Notes under the pieces: model-generated
What the model was told of the DNA's origin: nothing
The model's database searches: none
Seen by the model: only the letters and a program-made list of their open reading frames with translations
Made by a program: the position numbers and the translations under genes
Shown here: positions 1 through 9,590 of the stretch, one piece after another
Numbering within the stretch: position 1 is the first letter of the stretch
Layout: each line of letters begins with the position of its first letter
Assembly: GCF_001939115.1 (NCBI RefSeq)
Contig: NZ_MQTZ01000017.1
Location: 158,647-222,646 of the forward strand
Reading direction: 5' to 3'
From: Leptolyngbya sp. 'hensonii'
GTDB lineage: Bacteria; Cyanobacteriota; Cyanobacteriia; GCF-001939115
Length of the DNA stretch: 64,000 nt

Positions 1-353
1 GTTATTTGCATAATCTTCCGATCGATACCCTCAAGATCGATCGCTCGTTCATCCACCAAATCACCTTTGATTTGAAGCATCTAAAAATTGTCCAGGCCAT
101 GTTGATGCTGGCCAAAGCCCTTAATATCAATGTTATTGCGGAAGGCATTGAAACCGCAGAACAGCATCTCTACCTCAAGCGGCTGCAATGCAAGTATGGA
201 CAGGGGTTTCTATTTTCACCTCCCCAGAATGCCAAAGCCGCTGGCGCTATAATTACAGGGGCCAGTCTGAGCAACAGCAGAGTGGCAAGCACCAGAAAAG
301 GGGGGGTGCAACGCAAACGTGCTCCTATCTTGTACGGCTATCAACGTTTCTGA
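1..353 (+). CDS. EAL-domain protein, C-terminal end (cyclic-di-GMP phosphodiesterase family), partial
   Basis: Only the last ~117 codons are inside the window; the reading frame is already open at base 3. The motifs LPIDTLKIDRSFI, VIAEGIET and QGFLFSPP are the C-terminal part of an EAL domain, the family that hydrolyses cyclic-di-GMP. The first catalytic residues (EAL and neighbours) lie outside, so activity cannot be judged. After the domain there is a basic tail of about 35 residues. The gene converges on the secreted-protein gene at 341-832 and their 3' ends overlap by 13 bp. Upstream sensor or GGDEF domains are likely but not visible. Confidence 0.85.
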   Translation, partial: YLHNLPIDTLKIDRSFIHQITFDLKHLKIVQAMLMLAKALNINVIAEGIETAEQHLYLKRLQCKYGQGFLFSPPQNAKAAGAIITGASLSNSRVASTRKGGVQRKRAPILYGYQRF

Positions 354-832
354 GTCAGGCGCAAGATATAGGGATGCAGGTTCGTTTTGCTGTAAGACCC
401 AATCCAGATCTGGTAAGTACCCGGTAGCCATTGGCCCGCAATTCCCGGGTTTTTGCCTCGGAAATCATCATTACACCAGGTTCCCCCCGGACCTTTAATC
501 ACCAGGGTGGTATCTTCGGGAGCCTGAACCTGCAGGCTGAGATAATTCAAGAAACTGGTCAGAATCAGGGTATGGCTGGGCTTGGTACCCACAAACCCCA
601 CACAGGGACCATTCGTGGTCTCAGAGCGACCAGCCACCTCTGGTGCCGGAACAGTGCCACCACCAACCCCCCGCAATTCGGTTGGGTCTGGAGAGAGGCG
701 GGGACCGATCGTGAGGGTGATACTTTCAAACATCGATCGCTGATTCACCTGAGCCTGAGCTGGGGAAGCAGCAAGCCAGCAGGAGCCAGCCAACAGCAGA
801 ATGGCCCACAGAAAAGCTGACCAGCCTCGCAT
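341..832 (-). CDS. small secreted protein, paralogue of the gene at 31188
   Basis: The function is unknown. From the ATG at 832 the protein has 163 residues with a clear signal peptide: hydrophobic core FLWAILLLAGSCWLAAS and cleavage near AQA-Q. The reading frame stays open upstream to 967, but those 45 residues look like non-coding composition, so I chose the ATG directly before the signal sequence. The mature part contains a CVGF...PSHTLILTSFLNYL segment, then GPGGTWCNDD and a WLPGTYQIWIG-like end. The 31188-31652 protein has the same order of motifs (CLGY, IQGPGG, SGTYRLWVG), so the two are paralogues of an exported beta-rich family. Its 3' end overlaps the EAL gene by 13 bp. Confidence 0.75.
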   Translation of the reverse strand: MRGWSAFLWAILLLAGSCWLAASPAQAQVNQRSMFESITLTIGPRLSPDPTELRGVGGGTVPAPEVAGRSETTNGPCVGFVGTKPSHTLILTSFLNYLSLQVQAPEDTTLVIKGPGGTWCNDDFRGKNPGIAGQWLPGTYQIWIGSYSKTNLHPYILRLTQKR

Positions 833-1031
833 TGGATCGACCCAGGTTGAATAGCTCTGGTGTCGAGGGGCTTGCCAGGGGTACGGGCCTCTTTCCCCCT
901 CAGGGCGATTTTCCGAAATCGGGACGGCCAGAGGCATCAGAGATGAAGGATGAAGGCAGTCACGCATAGTCGCGGGTAGGACAGAGATAAGGTCATCCCC
1001 TATAGGACGGCCACTGGATAGGACAGGTTCC

Positions 1032-2549
1032 TCATTTCGCGATCGTCAGGGCCTGCTGCAGGCGAGGCCGATCCTGCCCTCGCTGGTGCAGGAGCAACCA
1101 GGATTGCATCAGATCGGGACCTTGCAATTGACCCGTCAGCGTCGCCCGCAGGGACTTCATCACCAGGCCCCGCTTCAGATTCTGTGCCTGCACCACCTGA
1201 TCCAGAATCGCCTTGGCCCGCGCTTCCGTCAGGGCCTCCGTTTCCTGCTCCAGCAGGGTCACGATCGCCTGTAACGCAGTGGCCGAACCCACCTGTTCCA
1301 ACTGTTTGGCCGCCTCTGGCATGAACTCAAACGGGTCAGCAAAGAGGAACCGCACCATCTCCACCCCATCGGCAACTGCCGGTAGAGCGGGGCCAATAAT
1401 TTCCCGCACCTGGGCCATCCAGGTCGGATCACTAACCGGCAGGCGGACCAGACTGGGGCCAACCAGGGCTCCCAACTGTTCCAACCAAGGTCGATCGGCT
1501 AGGGGATCAAACAGATATCCCGCCGCCTGCCAGAAGGGAATCAACAAATCCGTCATCTCTGGGACAGAGAGCCGATGCAGGTACTGGCTGTTGATCCAAT
1601 CCAGCTTGGCCCAGTCAAACTTAGCTCCGGCAGGATTAACCCGTTCAAAATCAAACTGTTGGGCCGCCTCCTGCAAGCGGAACAGTTCCTGAGTAGAATC
1701 CGGAGGAGACCAACCCAACAGCGTCATGTAATTGACCAGCCCCTCCGAGGTATAGCCCATCTTGCGGAAGTCATCGATCGAAGTCACCCCATTGCGCTTC
1801 GAGAGCTTCCGCCCCCCCTGATCCAAAATCAGCGGCGTGTGAGCAAATCGGGGGACAGCCGCCCCCATCGCCTCGTACAGCAGAATTTGCTTGGCCGTGT
1901 TGGCAATGTGATCCTCGCCCCGAATCACATGGGTAATCTGCATGTCAATGTCATCCACCACCACGACAAAGTTATAGAGGGGTTGGCCCAGTTCTGGGGC
2001 CATGGCAGCCCGGGCAATCACCATATCTCCACCCAGATCACTCCCTTTCCAGGTGACAGGCCCCCGCACCAGATCGGTCCAGGTGATTTCCCGATCGTCA
2101 TCAATCTTGAACCGGATCACCGGTTGTCGTCCCTCAGCTACATAGGCTGCCTCCTGCTCTGGAGACAGATGGCGATGGCGATTATCGTACCGGGGTGCTT
2201 GTTTCCGGGCCGTCTGAGAGGCCCGCAGCGCTTCCAATTCCTCTGGAGTGTCATAGGCTCGATAGGCCAGCCCTTGATCCAGCAGGGTTTGAATCGCTGC
2301 TTTGTACAGGTCCATCCGCTTGGACTGGAAGAAAGGCCCTTCATCCCAAGTCAACCCTAACCAGGTCAGGCCATCCAGAATGTTCTGGGTAAATTCAGGG
2401 CGCGATCGCTCCAGATCCGTGTCTTCAATCCGGAGAATAAACTGCCCTCCGTGGTGGCGGGCGAACAGCCAGTTAAAAACACCGGTCCGGGCTGTGCCAA
2501 TATGGAGATTTCCGGTGGGACTGGGCGCAAGACGAACGCGAACGGACAT
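1032..2549 (-). CDS. gltX: glutamyl-tRNA synthetase
   Basis: Charges tRNA-Glu with glutamate in the cytoplasm. In cyanobacteria the product also feeds tetrapyrrole synthesis, and a non-discriminating enzyme is usual for the group. The 505 residues match the family length. The class I signatures are present: [15 protein letters not shown] at residues 6-20 (HIGH-type motif at 16-19) and [10 protein letters not shown] around 245-254 (KMSKS-type motif). RIEDTD near residue 40 and a GEDH element near 211 are also typical. It is the third minus-strand gene after ccsA and tilS, about 100 bp behind tilS. Confidence 0.97.
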   Translation of the reverse strand: MSVRVRLAPSPTGNLHIGTARTGVFNWLFARHHGGQFILRIEDTDLERSRPEFTQNILDGLTWLGLTWDEGPFFQSKRMDLYKAAIQTLLDQGLAYRAYDTPEELEALRASQTARKQAPRYDNRHRHLSPEQEAAYVAEGRQPVIRFKIDDDREITWTDLVRGPVTWKGSDLGGDMVIARAAMAPELGQPLYNFVVVVDDIDMQITHVIRGEDHIANTAKQILLYEAMGAAVPRFAHTPLILDQGGRKLSKRNGVTSIDDFRKMGYTSEGLVNYMTLLGWSPPDSTQELFRLQEAAQQFDFERVNPAGAKFDWAKLDWINSQYLHRLSVPEMTDLLIPFWQAAGYLFDPLADRPWLEQLGALVGPSLVRLPVSDPTWMAQVREIIGPALPAVADGVEMVRFLFADPFEFMPEAAKQLEQVGSATALQAIVTLLEQETEALTEARAKAILDQVVQAQNLKRGLVMKSLRATLTGQLQGPDLMQSWLLLHQRGQDRPRLQQALTIAK

Positions 2550-2650
2550 AAGACATTGTATTGAGATTATGCATTCCCCATTCTACAGGTGTCGCTTCGG
2601 AAGCGAGAGCCACGATCGAAATTTCCAGGCGTCCCCACAATCGTCCACAA

Positions 2651-3652
2651 CTACTGTGGGCTTCTCAGGCAGATCCAATCCCCTTCTACTTGGGCGATCG
2701 ACCCGCCCGGCAAAGGATCGGTGCAGGACCGGTTGGGAGCACTGATCAAGGCCACCAGCTTTTCAATCTGCTCAAAGGTAGGACTGCAGGGCAACTGCTG
2801 TTCCAGAAATTGCCGCACCACCCGCCGCTGCAGGGCCAGAGGAGCCTCTCCCAGGGGAAGGCGATGCAAAGCGGCCCGATCGAGGGGTTGCACCTGCTGC
2901 CGCAGTTGCGTCGCCTCTGCTTCCAGGTAAGCAACCTCGGCCTGCAGCAGTTCTGCGGTCTGGGCCAGCAGCTTTTCAGCCTGGGGATTCAGATGCTCTT
3001 GCAGATAGGGAATCAGGTCCTGGCGAATGCGATTGCGGGCATAGCTCCGGTCCATGTTGGTAGCATCCTCCCAGACGGGTAGGTGAAAGGTCTGGCAGAA
3101 AGCGGCGGTCTCCGATCGGGACAGGGCCAGCAACGGACGCACCAAGGTGACTTCAGGGGTCAAGTGCCGTCGCCAAGTGAGGGCCTGCAACCCATCACTG
3201 CCACTGCCCCGGACCAGATTGTAGAGCAGGGTTTCCGCCCGATCGCTGGCCGTATGTCCGGTAACGATCGTGCCATATCCCCCCACCTGAGCCATCTCGA
3301 TCAGAGCCGCGTAACGCCATTGACGGGCCGCAGCCTCGGAGCGGGAGCCCTGTTCCGAAGGGGAGCACGTGCGGCGGTAACAGGGAAGACCCCAACTGAG
3401 CGCCAGGGATTCTACATGGTCCGCATTGGCAGCAGAGTCCGATCGCCAGCCATGGTCACAGTGACCGATGGCCAGATTCCAGCCCCACTTCGGCTGCAGA
3501 TCGAGGAAGAGCTTGGCCAGACAGAGGGAATCCTGCCCACCGGAGACGGCCAGCAGGAGAGACTGATTTGAAGTCAGGAGCTTACGACTGCGGAGAACCT
3601 GATGCACCTGAGCATGCAGGGGAGTCCAGGGCGATCGGGCCACAGATTCCAT
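2651..3652 (-). CDS. tilS: tRNA(Ile)-lysidine synthase
   Basis: An ATP-dependent PP-loop enzyme that converts C34 of tRNA-Ile(CAU) to lysidine so the tRNA reads AUA. The signature SGGQDS is at residues 37-42 and the downstream GHCDHGWR and TGHTASDRAET elements fit the TilS N-terminal domain. At 333 residues it is the short cyanobacterial type, without a long C-terminal extension. It starts 9 bp behind the stop of ccsA on the same strand, so the two are probably co-transcribed. Confidence 0.95.
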   Translation of the reverse strand: MESVARSPWTPLHAQVHQVLRSRKLLTSNQSLLLAVSGGQDSLCLAKLFLDLQPKWGWNLAIGHCDHGWRSDSAANADHVESLALSWGLPCYRRTCSPSEQGSRSEAAARQWRYAALIEMAQVGGYGTIVTGHTASDRAETLLYNLVRGSGSDGLQALTWRRHLTPEVTLVRPLLALSRSETAAFCQTFHLPVWEDATNMDRSYARNRIRQDLIPYLQEHLNPQAEKLLAQTAELLQAEVAYLEAEATQLRQQVQPLDRAALHRLPLGEAPLALQRRVVRQFLEQQLPCSPTFEQIEKLVALISAPNRSCTDPLPGGSIAQVEGDWICLRSPQ

Positions 3653-3661
3653 CGGGACAGG

Positions 3662-4690
3662 TTAGAAAAACCACCCATAGCTATGCAATCCCTTCCCCAA
3701 CAGATTAACCCCCAGATAACAAACCCAGACCACCGCAAACCCAGTGGCAGCCAGAATCGCTGGACGACGTCCCTGCCAACCGCGCGTCATCCGGGCATGG
3801 AGATAGGCGGCGAACACCAGCCAGGTAATCAAGGCCCAGGTTTCCTTCGGGTCCCAGCTCCAGTAGGAGCCCCAGGCTTCATTTGCCCAGACAGCTCCAG
3901 CAATGATCCCGATCGTCAACAGGGGAAACCCCAAGCCAATAATGCGATAGCTGATGTTGTCCAGGCTTTCGGCCAGACTGAGGCGCTGGGGCGTGAGGGG
4001 TTCGACCTTTACCTTAGGCTGAGTGGAGGGCAGTTCCAGGGTCACCGTGCCCCCATTGGTTCTGGGGTCTACCGAAATGGCAGAACCAGAGGACAAGGCA
4101 GGCTCAGAGCCCCCCCCTGCCCGCCGTAGCCGCAAGCGACTGTCCCGAAACCCCCCTGTGCCCACAGAACTTCCTTTGAGTTCGATCGCCTGTCCCTGGG
4201 TCACGATCAGGAATGCGATCGCCATCAACGCCCCCACCATCAGGGTGGCATAACTCAACATCATGACGCTGACATGCATCATCAACCAGTTGGATTTCAA
4301 CGCCGGAACGAGGGGAGCCGAGGCCTGCATGTCGGTGGGCAGGGTGAGGGTAGCAAAGGCGGCAATCCCCATGGCGACGGGTGCAGTCACCACCCCAACC
4401 AGGCGACTGCCACTCTTGTTCTCAGCAATCAAATGAATGGTGGTAATACCCCAGGTGAGGAAAAACAGGGATTCGTAGAGGTTGCTGATCGGAAAATAAC
4501 CGGCCTCCAGCCAGCGGGCTGCCAGCAAAGCGGCGATACAAAGGTTCGCGATCGCCATCCCCGTGGTTCCCAGGGCAGACAGATAGGGCATGCGGGGAAA
4601 GGCTGCCCCAACCCAGTAAACCAGCAAGGTGAGAAACAGAATGGCAAACGCAGCGTTATCTAACCCATTCTGGAGCGCAACCAGATCCAT
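3662..4690 (-). CDS. ccsA: cytochrome c biogenesis (system II) protein CcsA/Ycf5 (often named CcsB in cyanobacteria)
   Basis: Membrane component of the system II haem-delivery and ligation machinery that assembles c-type cytochromes on the lumenal side of the thylakoid. The 342-residue protein has many hydrophobic segments and the family signature [13 protein letters not shown] at residues 273-285. Conserved histidines sit before TM segments ([12 protein letters not shown] near 138). A hydrophilic, low-complexity loop at about residues 165-240 is longer than in short Ycf5 proteins. It is first in the minus-strand run ccsA-tilS-gltX and is transcribed away from the BTAD regulator. Confidence 0.93.
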   Translation of the reverse strand: MDLVALQNGLDNAAFAILFLTLLVYWVGAAFPRMPYLSALGTTGMAIANLCIAALLAARWLEAGYFPISNLYESLFFLTWGITTIHLIAENKSGSRLVGVVTAPVAMGIAAFATLTLPTDMQASAPLVPALKSNWLMMHVSVMMLSYATLMVGALMAIAFLIVTQGQAIELKGSSVGTGGFRDSRLRLRRAGGGSEPALSSGSAISVDPRTNGGTVTLELPSTQPKVKVEPLTPQRLSLAESLDNISYRIIGLGFPLLTIGIIAGAVWANEAWGSYWSWDPKETWALITWLVFAAYLHARMTRGWQGRRPAILAATGFAVVWVCYLGVNLLGKGLHSYGWFF

Positions 4691-5061
4691 CGCAACCTCT
4701 TTAACTAAATGCCTGAATCTTAAGGACTCTTTCGGAGAGCTTGTTCCTGTTTAACTATGGTAAGTCAATTGGGTGGTTTTCAAGAGGCTACCTGCCCAGG
4801 TTGTTGTCGAATTGGGATTTGAATCGAGAATTAGTTGCCTGACCAGGAGCCGAACTGCAGGTTCAATAAGCGCCATGCTTTTCTATCCTGATCTAATTCG
4901 GAAAATCCCCGGTGATGCATCCCATCCCCAGCAGAATGGCAGGAATGGTTAATCGTAACGGAAAGGGAAACAATTTTATAATCGATTGCTCTCAAACCTT
5001 GAACCTCCGAGAAAATAGGGATCAGGATTCTAAGTTATGTTGACGGCAATCCCATCTCGTC
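4691..5061. other. 371-bp divergent intergenic region
   Basis: Lies between the divergent starts of ccsA (minus) and the BTAD regulator (plus), so it should carry both promoters. I found no convincing small ORF, hairpin with a U-tract, or recognisable operator. The last ~90 bp before the plus-strand gene are AT-rich. Confidence 0.6.
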
Positions 5062-8000
5062 ATGGCTCAACCTCTCACCATTAGGCTCCTGGGAGGCTTC
5101 TCCCTAACAGAAGGCAACCGCCCCCTGGGAACGCCGATCACGGGACGATCGCAAGCCCTGCTGGGCTTCCTGGTGTTGCATCGCCATGCAGCCCAGACCC
5201 GACAGCGGATCGCCTTTCACCTCTGGCCCGATTCCAGCGAGGCTCAGGCAAGGGCAAACCTGCGGAAGGAATTGAGTGGCCTGCGTCGCAGCCTGCCCCA
5301 GGCCGATACATTGTTGTGGGTAGATGCCAAAACAATGCAATGGATCGGAACTGAGATCGCCACGCTGGATGTGGTCGCATTTGAATCTGCCGTGCAAGCC
5401 GCAGAGCAGACCTCCAATCGAGGGGAAGCTAAATCCAGGCTGGAACAGGCTCTGCAGCTATATCAAGGAGATTTGTTACCTGACCATCCGGATGGGTGGC
5501 TTATCCCCGAACGGCAACGACTGCAACAGCAGGCCGGGTGGGCCTTAAACCGACTGGTTACCCTATTAGAAGCACAACAGGATTACACCAGGGCCATCGC
5601 CTACGCACAACAGATGCTGCGGCTGGATGGGTTAAATGAAGCAACCTACACCACCCTCATGCGCTTGCATGAGTTAACCGGCGATCGAGCCAGTGCACTG
5701 CAGGTCTACCACCAGTGCATGACTGTCCTGCGGGAAGAACTAGGGATCGACCCCAGTCTGACCACGCGCAGACTGTATGAGCAACTACTACGGGAAGAGA
5801 CCGATCCCGAACAGCCCCCCCTGAAACCCAGCAAGGCCCCACCTATCCCCTCCAGCCTACCTCCATTCCCCGCAGGAAGCAGACCTCCGTTGATTGGACG
5901 CCCGCAGGAGTGGGCCTGCATCCAGCAATGGGCTAAGGCCATCCTGCAGGACTGGCCTGACCCGAAATCCAGGCCAGCGATGCCGATAGCGCCCAGAGTC
6001 CTGCTGTTGTTGGGGGAACCTGGCATTGGCAAAACCCGATTATTGGAAGAACTGGGAGAGCGCGCTGCAGGTCAGGCTCAGATCCTGTGGGGCCATGGCT
6101 ATGCTCCTGAGATGACGCGACCCTATGGGGTCTGGATTGATGCCCTCCGGAATGCAGCCATCACTGCCACCGTCCCGCTCCCTCCAGAACTAGGGTTCTG
6201 GCTACCTGAACTGGGACACCCTTCTCCAGCACCACCCGATCTGAGCCATTTGCTGGATGCCATGGTTCAAGTTCTGGCGCAATGGGTCCACCAAACCCCC
6301 CTGTTCGTGTTTCTGGATGATCTGCAATGGGTCGATGAAGCCTCCTCAACCGTGCTGCATTACGCGATCCGCCTGCTGCGGCCTTTGCCCGTCTTGTTTG
6401 CCTGCACTGCCCGATCGGGAGAACTGGCAGAGAACGCAGCCATGATGCGGGTCATCCAGGCTCTGAGACGGGAACAACAGATCCAGACCCTAGAATTGCG
6501 GCCCCTCGATCGGGAAGAAACGGCAGATCTGATTCGCAGCACCTCAGAGGTGCATGTCCCTGGCCTCTCTCTGGCCATCATCAATCAGGTCTTCATCAAC
6601 AGCGGCGGCAACCCCCTCTTCGCTCTGGAAATTGCCCGCTCCCTGGGTCAGACCAACCCTGCTCCCACCCACAATCTGGCCGCGCTGATCGGCGATCGTT
6701 TACAGCGCCTGGACGCCCCGATACGGGAATTGCTGCCCTGGGCAGCCGCTCTGGGACGGAGCTTCAAACCGACAACCCTGGCTCTGGTCGCCGATTATCC
6801 TCTGCCCAGGCTGTTAACGGCGATCGAGACCCTGGAGCAACAGGCCATTATCCGTCCTGGTTCTGGCCTGGGTCAGGATACAGGCTATGACTTTGCCCAT
6901 GACATTGTGCGCCAAGTCGTCTATGAACAACTCTCCCCACCTCGCCGCCAGATGGTACATTGGCAGATTGCCCAGCGGTTGCAGCAGCAGGCCAACCAGA
7001 ACAACGGCTTAATCAGTGATATTGCTCATCACGCTGCCCTGGCTGGCGATCACCCCCTGGCCACCGCTGCCGCCCTCGCCGCCGCCACCCATTGCCTGAA
7101 GGTCTTTGCCTATGCTGAAGCCCTGGAGTTAGCCCAGCAAGGTCTGCAGCATTGCCAACACCTGGATCCATCCACCAGACTGCCGTTGCAGTTGGGCTTG
7201 CTGCGGATTTGCGCCCTGGCAGGCGTGACCTGCGATCGAGCAGCACAACTGGAACAGGATGTTCATCACCTAATCCATGAGGCCCAATCCCTGGGTCTAA
7301 ATGATGCCGCTGCTGTTGGGCTAGAGACCCTGGTCATCTGGCAGTTCGATCGGAGCAATTTTACAGCGGTTCACCACCAGTCCCTGCAAGTAGCAGCAGC
7401 CAGTCAGGCTGCCAGCCCAGCAACAGCAGCGCGCATGCTGGCTTACAGCGGATCCTGTCTGGCGGAAATTGGGCGAGACCTGATCCGGGCCGAAGCGTTG
7501 CTGGAGTCGGCCCAGACCCTTGCAGCCAGAGTAGGACTGGAGATTTGTGACATTTTCAGCGGTTTGGGCTGTGTCCATCGTCATCATGGACGATACCCTG
7601 AGGCCCGATCGCTCCTGCAGCGGGCCTGCCACCTGGCCAGAGCTGAACAAGATCACTGGCGGGAATTCACGTACATCAGCTATCTGGCCATGACCGAACT
7701 GGAAGCCGGGAATCCAGAGGCAGCCCTACCCTACTGCGATGAAATGTCGGCTGTGGCCGCCAACATCCAGGGAGAAGGGAGTGAAGCGGCTGTAGCTGGA
7801 GCTCTGGCTGCCTTAGCTCGATATCAACGACAGCCCACGGCAGTGCTGAACCAGGAGTTGAATCAGGGGATTACAACCCTGCAACAGGTGGATACGAAAC
7901 GGATGCTGGCCTATGTGCTGATTGGTGCAGCCACCGTCGATTTGCGCTGCGGTCGCCCGGACCTCGCTGTCTCCCACGCTGAAACGGCGCTGCAAACCGC

Positions 8001-8214
8001 CCAGATCGTGAATCATCCCAGCGAAATTGCCCTCAGTTGGGCTTTGTTGATCCAAAGTCTGCTGGCCCTGGGAGAACGCCAGCAGGCAGTCGCTCATTTT
8101 ACGGCCTTACACCCGACCCTCGATCGTCTGGATCTGAACCATCTGGCCCAAATCGCCGTTGATCAGACCCTCCAGCAGATACAACCCACAGACCCATCCA
8201 TTGCATTGAGGTGA
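5062..8214 (+). CDS. BTAD-domain AAA ATPase/TPR transcriptional regulator (SARP/AfsR-like architecture)
   Basis: A 1050-residue signalling regulator. Residues 1-95 resemble the OmpR-type winged helix found in front of BTAD domains (IRLLGGFSL at the start, HLWPDSSEAQARANLRKELS at 53-72). Residues ~100-245 are the helical bacterial transcriptional activation domain (FESAVQ...LYQGDLLPD...ELGIDPS). A P-loop ATPase follows, with Walker A GEPGIGKT at 318-325 and Walker B FVFLDDLQWVDEAS near 415-428. The remainder is TPR-like helical repeats. Related proteins activate secondary-metabolism genes in actinomycetes. Here the stop overlaps the next gene and a biosynthetic run follows, so local control is a reasonable inference. 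The target and signal are unknown. Confidence 0.88.
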   Translation: MAQPLTIRLLGGFSLTEGNRPLGTPITGRSQALLGFLVLHRHAAQTRQRIAFHLWPDSSEAQARANLRKELSGLRRSLPQADTLLWVDAKTMQWIGTEIATLDVVAFESAVQAAEQTSNRGEAKSRLEQALQLYQGDLLPDHPDGWLIPERQRLQQQAGWALNRLVTLLEAQQDYTRAIAYAQQMLRLDGLNEATYTTLMRLHELTGDRASALQVYHQCMTVLREELGIDPSLTTRRLYEQLLREETDPEQPPLKPSKAPPIPSSLPPFPAGSRPPLIGRPQEWACIQQWAKAILQDWPDPKSRPAMPIAPRVLLLLGEPGIGKTRLLEELGERAAGQAQILWGHGYAPEMTRPYGVWIDALRNAAITATVPLPPELGFWLPELGHPSPAPPDLSHLLDAMVQVLAQWVHQTPLFVFLDDLQWVDEASSTVLHYAIRLLRPLPVLFACTARSGELAENAAMMRVIQALRREQQIQTLELRPLDREETADLIRSTSEVHVPGLSLAIINQVFINSGGNPLFALEIARSLGQTNPAPTHNLAALIGDRLQRLDAPIRELLPWAAALGRSFKPTTLALVADYPLPRLLTAIETLEQQAIIRPGSGLGQDTGYDFAHDIVRQVVYEQLSPPRRQMVHWQIAQRLQQQANQNNGLISDIAHHAALAGDHPLATAAALAAATHCLKVFAYAEALELAQQGLQHCQHLDPSTRLPLQLGLLRICALAGVTCDRAAQLEQDVHHLIHEAQSLGLNDAAAVGLETLVIWQFDRSNFTAVHHQSLQVAAASQAASPATAARMLAYSGSCLAEIGRDLIRAEALLESAQTLAARVGLEICDIFSGLGCVHRHHGRYPEARSLLQRACHLARAEQDHWREFTYISYLAMTELEAGNPEAALPYCDEMSAVAANIQGEGSEAAVAGALAALARYQRQPTAVLNQELNQGITTLQQVDTKRMLAYVLIGAATVDLRCGRPDLAVSHAETALQTAQIVNHPSEIALSWALLIQSLLALGERQQAVAHFTALHPTLDRLDLNHLAQIAVDQTLQQIQPTDPSIALR

Positions 8215-8216
8215 TT

Positions 8217-8741
8217 ATGGCATTTGTGATTGTAGAAACCCTGGCGGACTATCCCTTGACCCCAGAAAACCCCACAGAGACGGATCTAAGAGTCCTGGCC
8301 TGTCTGGCAGAACGTCACAGCACCTGGCGTTATTCCCTTTTGTCCACCGATCGGCGACGCATGATCTGCACCTTCGAGGCTCCCGATGCAGAATCCGTGC
8401 GGGAATCCTATCGCAAGGGTGGCGGGTTCTTCAGTTGCATCTGGAGCGGGGAGCTGATTCAACCTGCAGGGGGGCTCCCTCAACGCCAGGAATCGAAACT
8501 GAAAGTCATTGAAGGCACCTATCCTCCCATCAGCGTGGAAGCCTGGAATGATGCCAATCACAAAACCCTCAATTGTTATGCTGAACGGGGAATTGAGTGG
8601 ATTCAGTCCTACATTTCCCTTGATCGCACCCGGGTCATTTGTGAACTCAATGCTGCCGATGCAGAATCCGTGCGGCAAACTCAACACAAGGTTGGCATTG
8701 CCTTCGATCGGGTCTGGTCAGCCCGTCTGTTGTTGCCCTAA
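8217..8741 (+). CDS. DUF4242-family protein with two tandem repeats
   Basis: About 174 residues made of two similar halves. The first has CLAERHSTWRYSLLSTD...APDAESVRESYRKGG and the second CYAERGIEWIQSYISLD...AADAESVRQTQHKVG. This matches the small DUF4242 (nickel-binding SCO4226-like) fold in duplicate; the biochemical role is unknown. A GTG at 8211 overlaps the regulator stop, but the ATG at 8217 has an AGGTGA ribosome site just upstream and was chosen. Either way it is coupled to the upstream regulator. Confidence 0.8.
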   Translation: MAFVIVETLADYPLTPENPTETDLRVLACLAERHSTWRYSLLSTDRRRMICTFEAPDAESVRESYRKGGGFFSCIWSGELIQPAGGLPQRQESKLKVIEGTYPPISVEAWNDANHKTLNCYAERGIEWIQSYISLDRTRVICELNAADAESVRQTQHKVGIAFDRVWSARLLLP

Positions 8742-8858
8742 TGCCGACAATGGCCTGCCGATCCAGAGGGGGGATCGCTCTGGCAGCAGTTTCGAATCGC
8801 GACGATCGGTAGCTTAGGGTCAGCAGTCCAAATTAGCAGGCTGCATCGGAGAAACCCC

Positions 8859-9485
8859 ATGTTTCAGACCCAATTTGATCTCACCCCGACTCATCGCCCC
8901 ACTGCAGCGCCCCAGATGCGCATCGCCAGACCGATCGATCAAAAATATGTGATTGCGACCCTGGTCCTAGCCTTCAGTCAGGATCCGATCGTCCGCTGGA
9001 TGTATCCAGACGCCTATCAGTATCTGACCCATTTCCCCCGCTTTGTTCAGGCATTTGGGGGAAAAGCCTTTGACCAGGGAACTGCCTATTCCATCAACAC
9101 CTATGCTGGTACAGCCCTCTGGTTTTCCCCAGGGGTGGAACTGGATGCAGAGCCCCTGTTCGAACTAGTGCGCCACAGTGTTTTTGAGCCAGAGCAGGCA
9201 GACGTATTTGGCCTGTTCGAACAGATGGATCACTATCATCCCCACCCCCCCCACTGGTATCTACCCCTGATCGGGGTTGAACCCACCTCCCAGGGCCAGG
9301 GCTATGGTTCAGCCTTGCTACAGCATGTTCTACAGTATTGCGATCGCGATCGTATCCCAGCCTATCTGGAATCCTCAAACCCAGCCAACATTCCCCTTTA
9401 CCAGCGGCATGGCTTCGCGCTCCTGGGGACAATTCAGGCAGGCACATCCCCCACCCTGTTCCCCATGCTCCGCCAGCCGCAATAA
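8859..9485 (+). CDS. GNAT-family N-acetyltransferase
   Basis: A 208-residue protein with the acetyl-CoA-binding motif A (LIGVEPTSQGQGYGSALLQH) and the C-terminal motif B region (NIPLYQRHGFALLG). Members transfer an acyl group from acyl-CoA to amines; the substrate here is unknown. The ATG at 8859 has a GGAGA site at 8848-8852. It precedes the methyltransferase-family gene by 105 bp on the same strand and could belong to the same biosynthetic run. Confidence 0.87.
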   Translation: MFQTQFDLTPTHRPTAAPQMRIARPIDQKYVIATLVLAFSQDPIVRWMYPDAYQYLTHFPRFVQAFGGKAFDQGTAYSINTYAGTALWFSPGVELDAEPLFELVRHSVFEPEQADVFGLFEQMDHYHPHPPHWYLPLIGVEPTSQGQGYGSALLQHVLQYCDRDRIPAYLESSNPANIPLYQRHGFALLGTIQAGTSPTLFPMLRQPQ

Positions 9486-9590
9486 TCCCCACAGTCATGG
9501 CACACAATGCCTCTTCTTGCCTGCCATGACTCCTAGACAGAATGCCTTCTCCCTTATCCCTACCCATTACTCTCTACAGGAGTGACCCTC

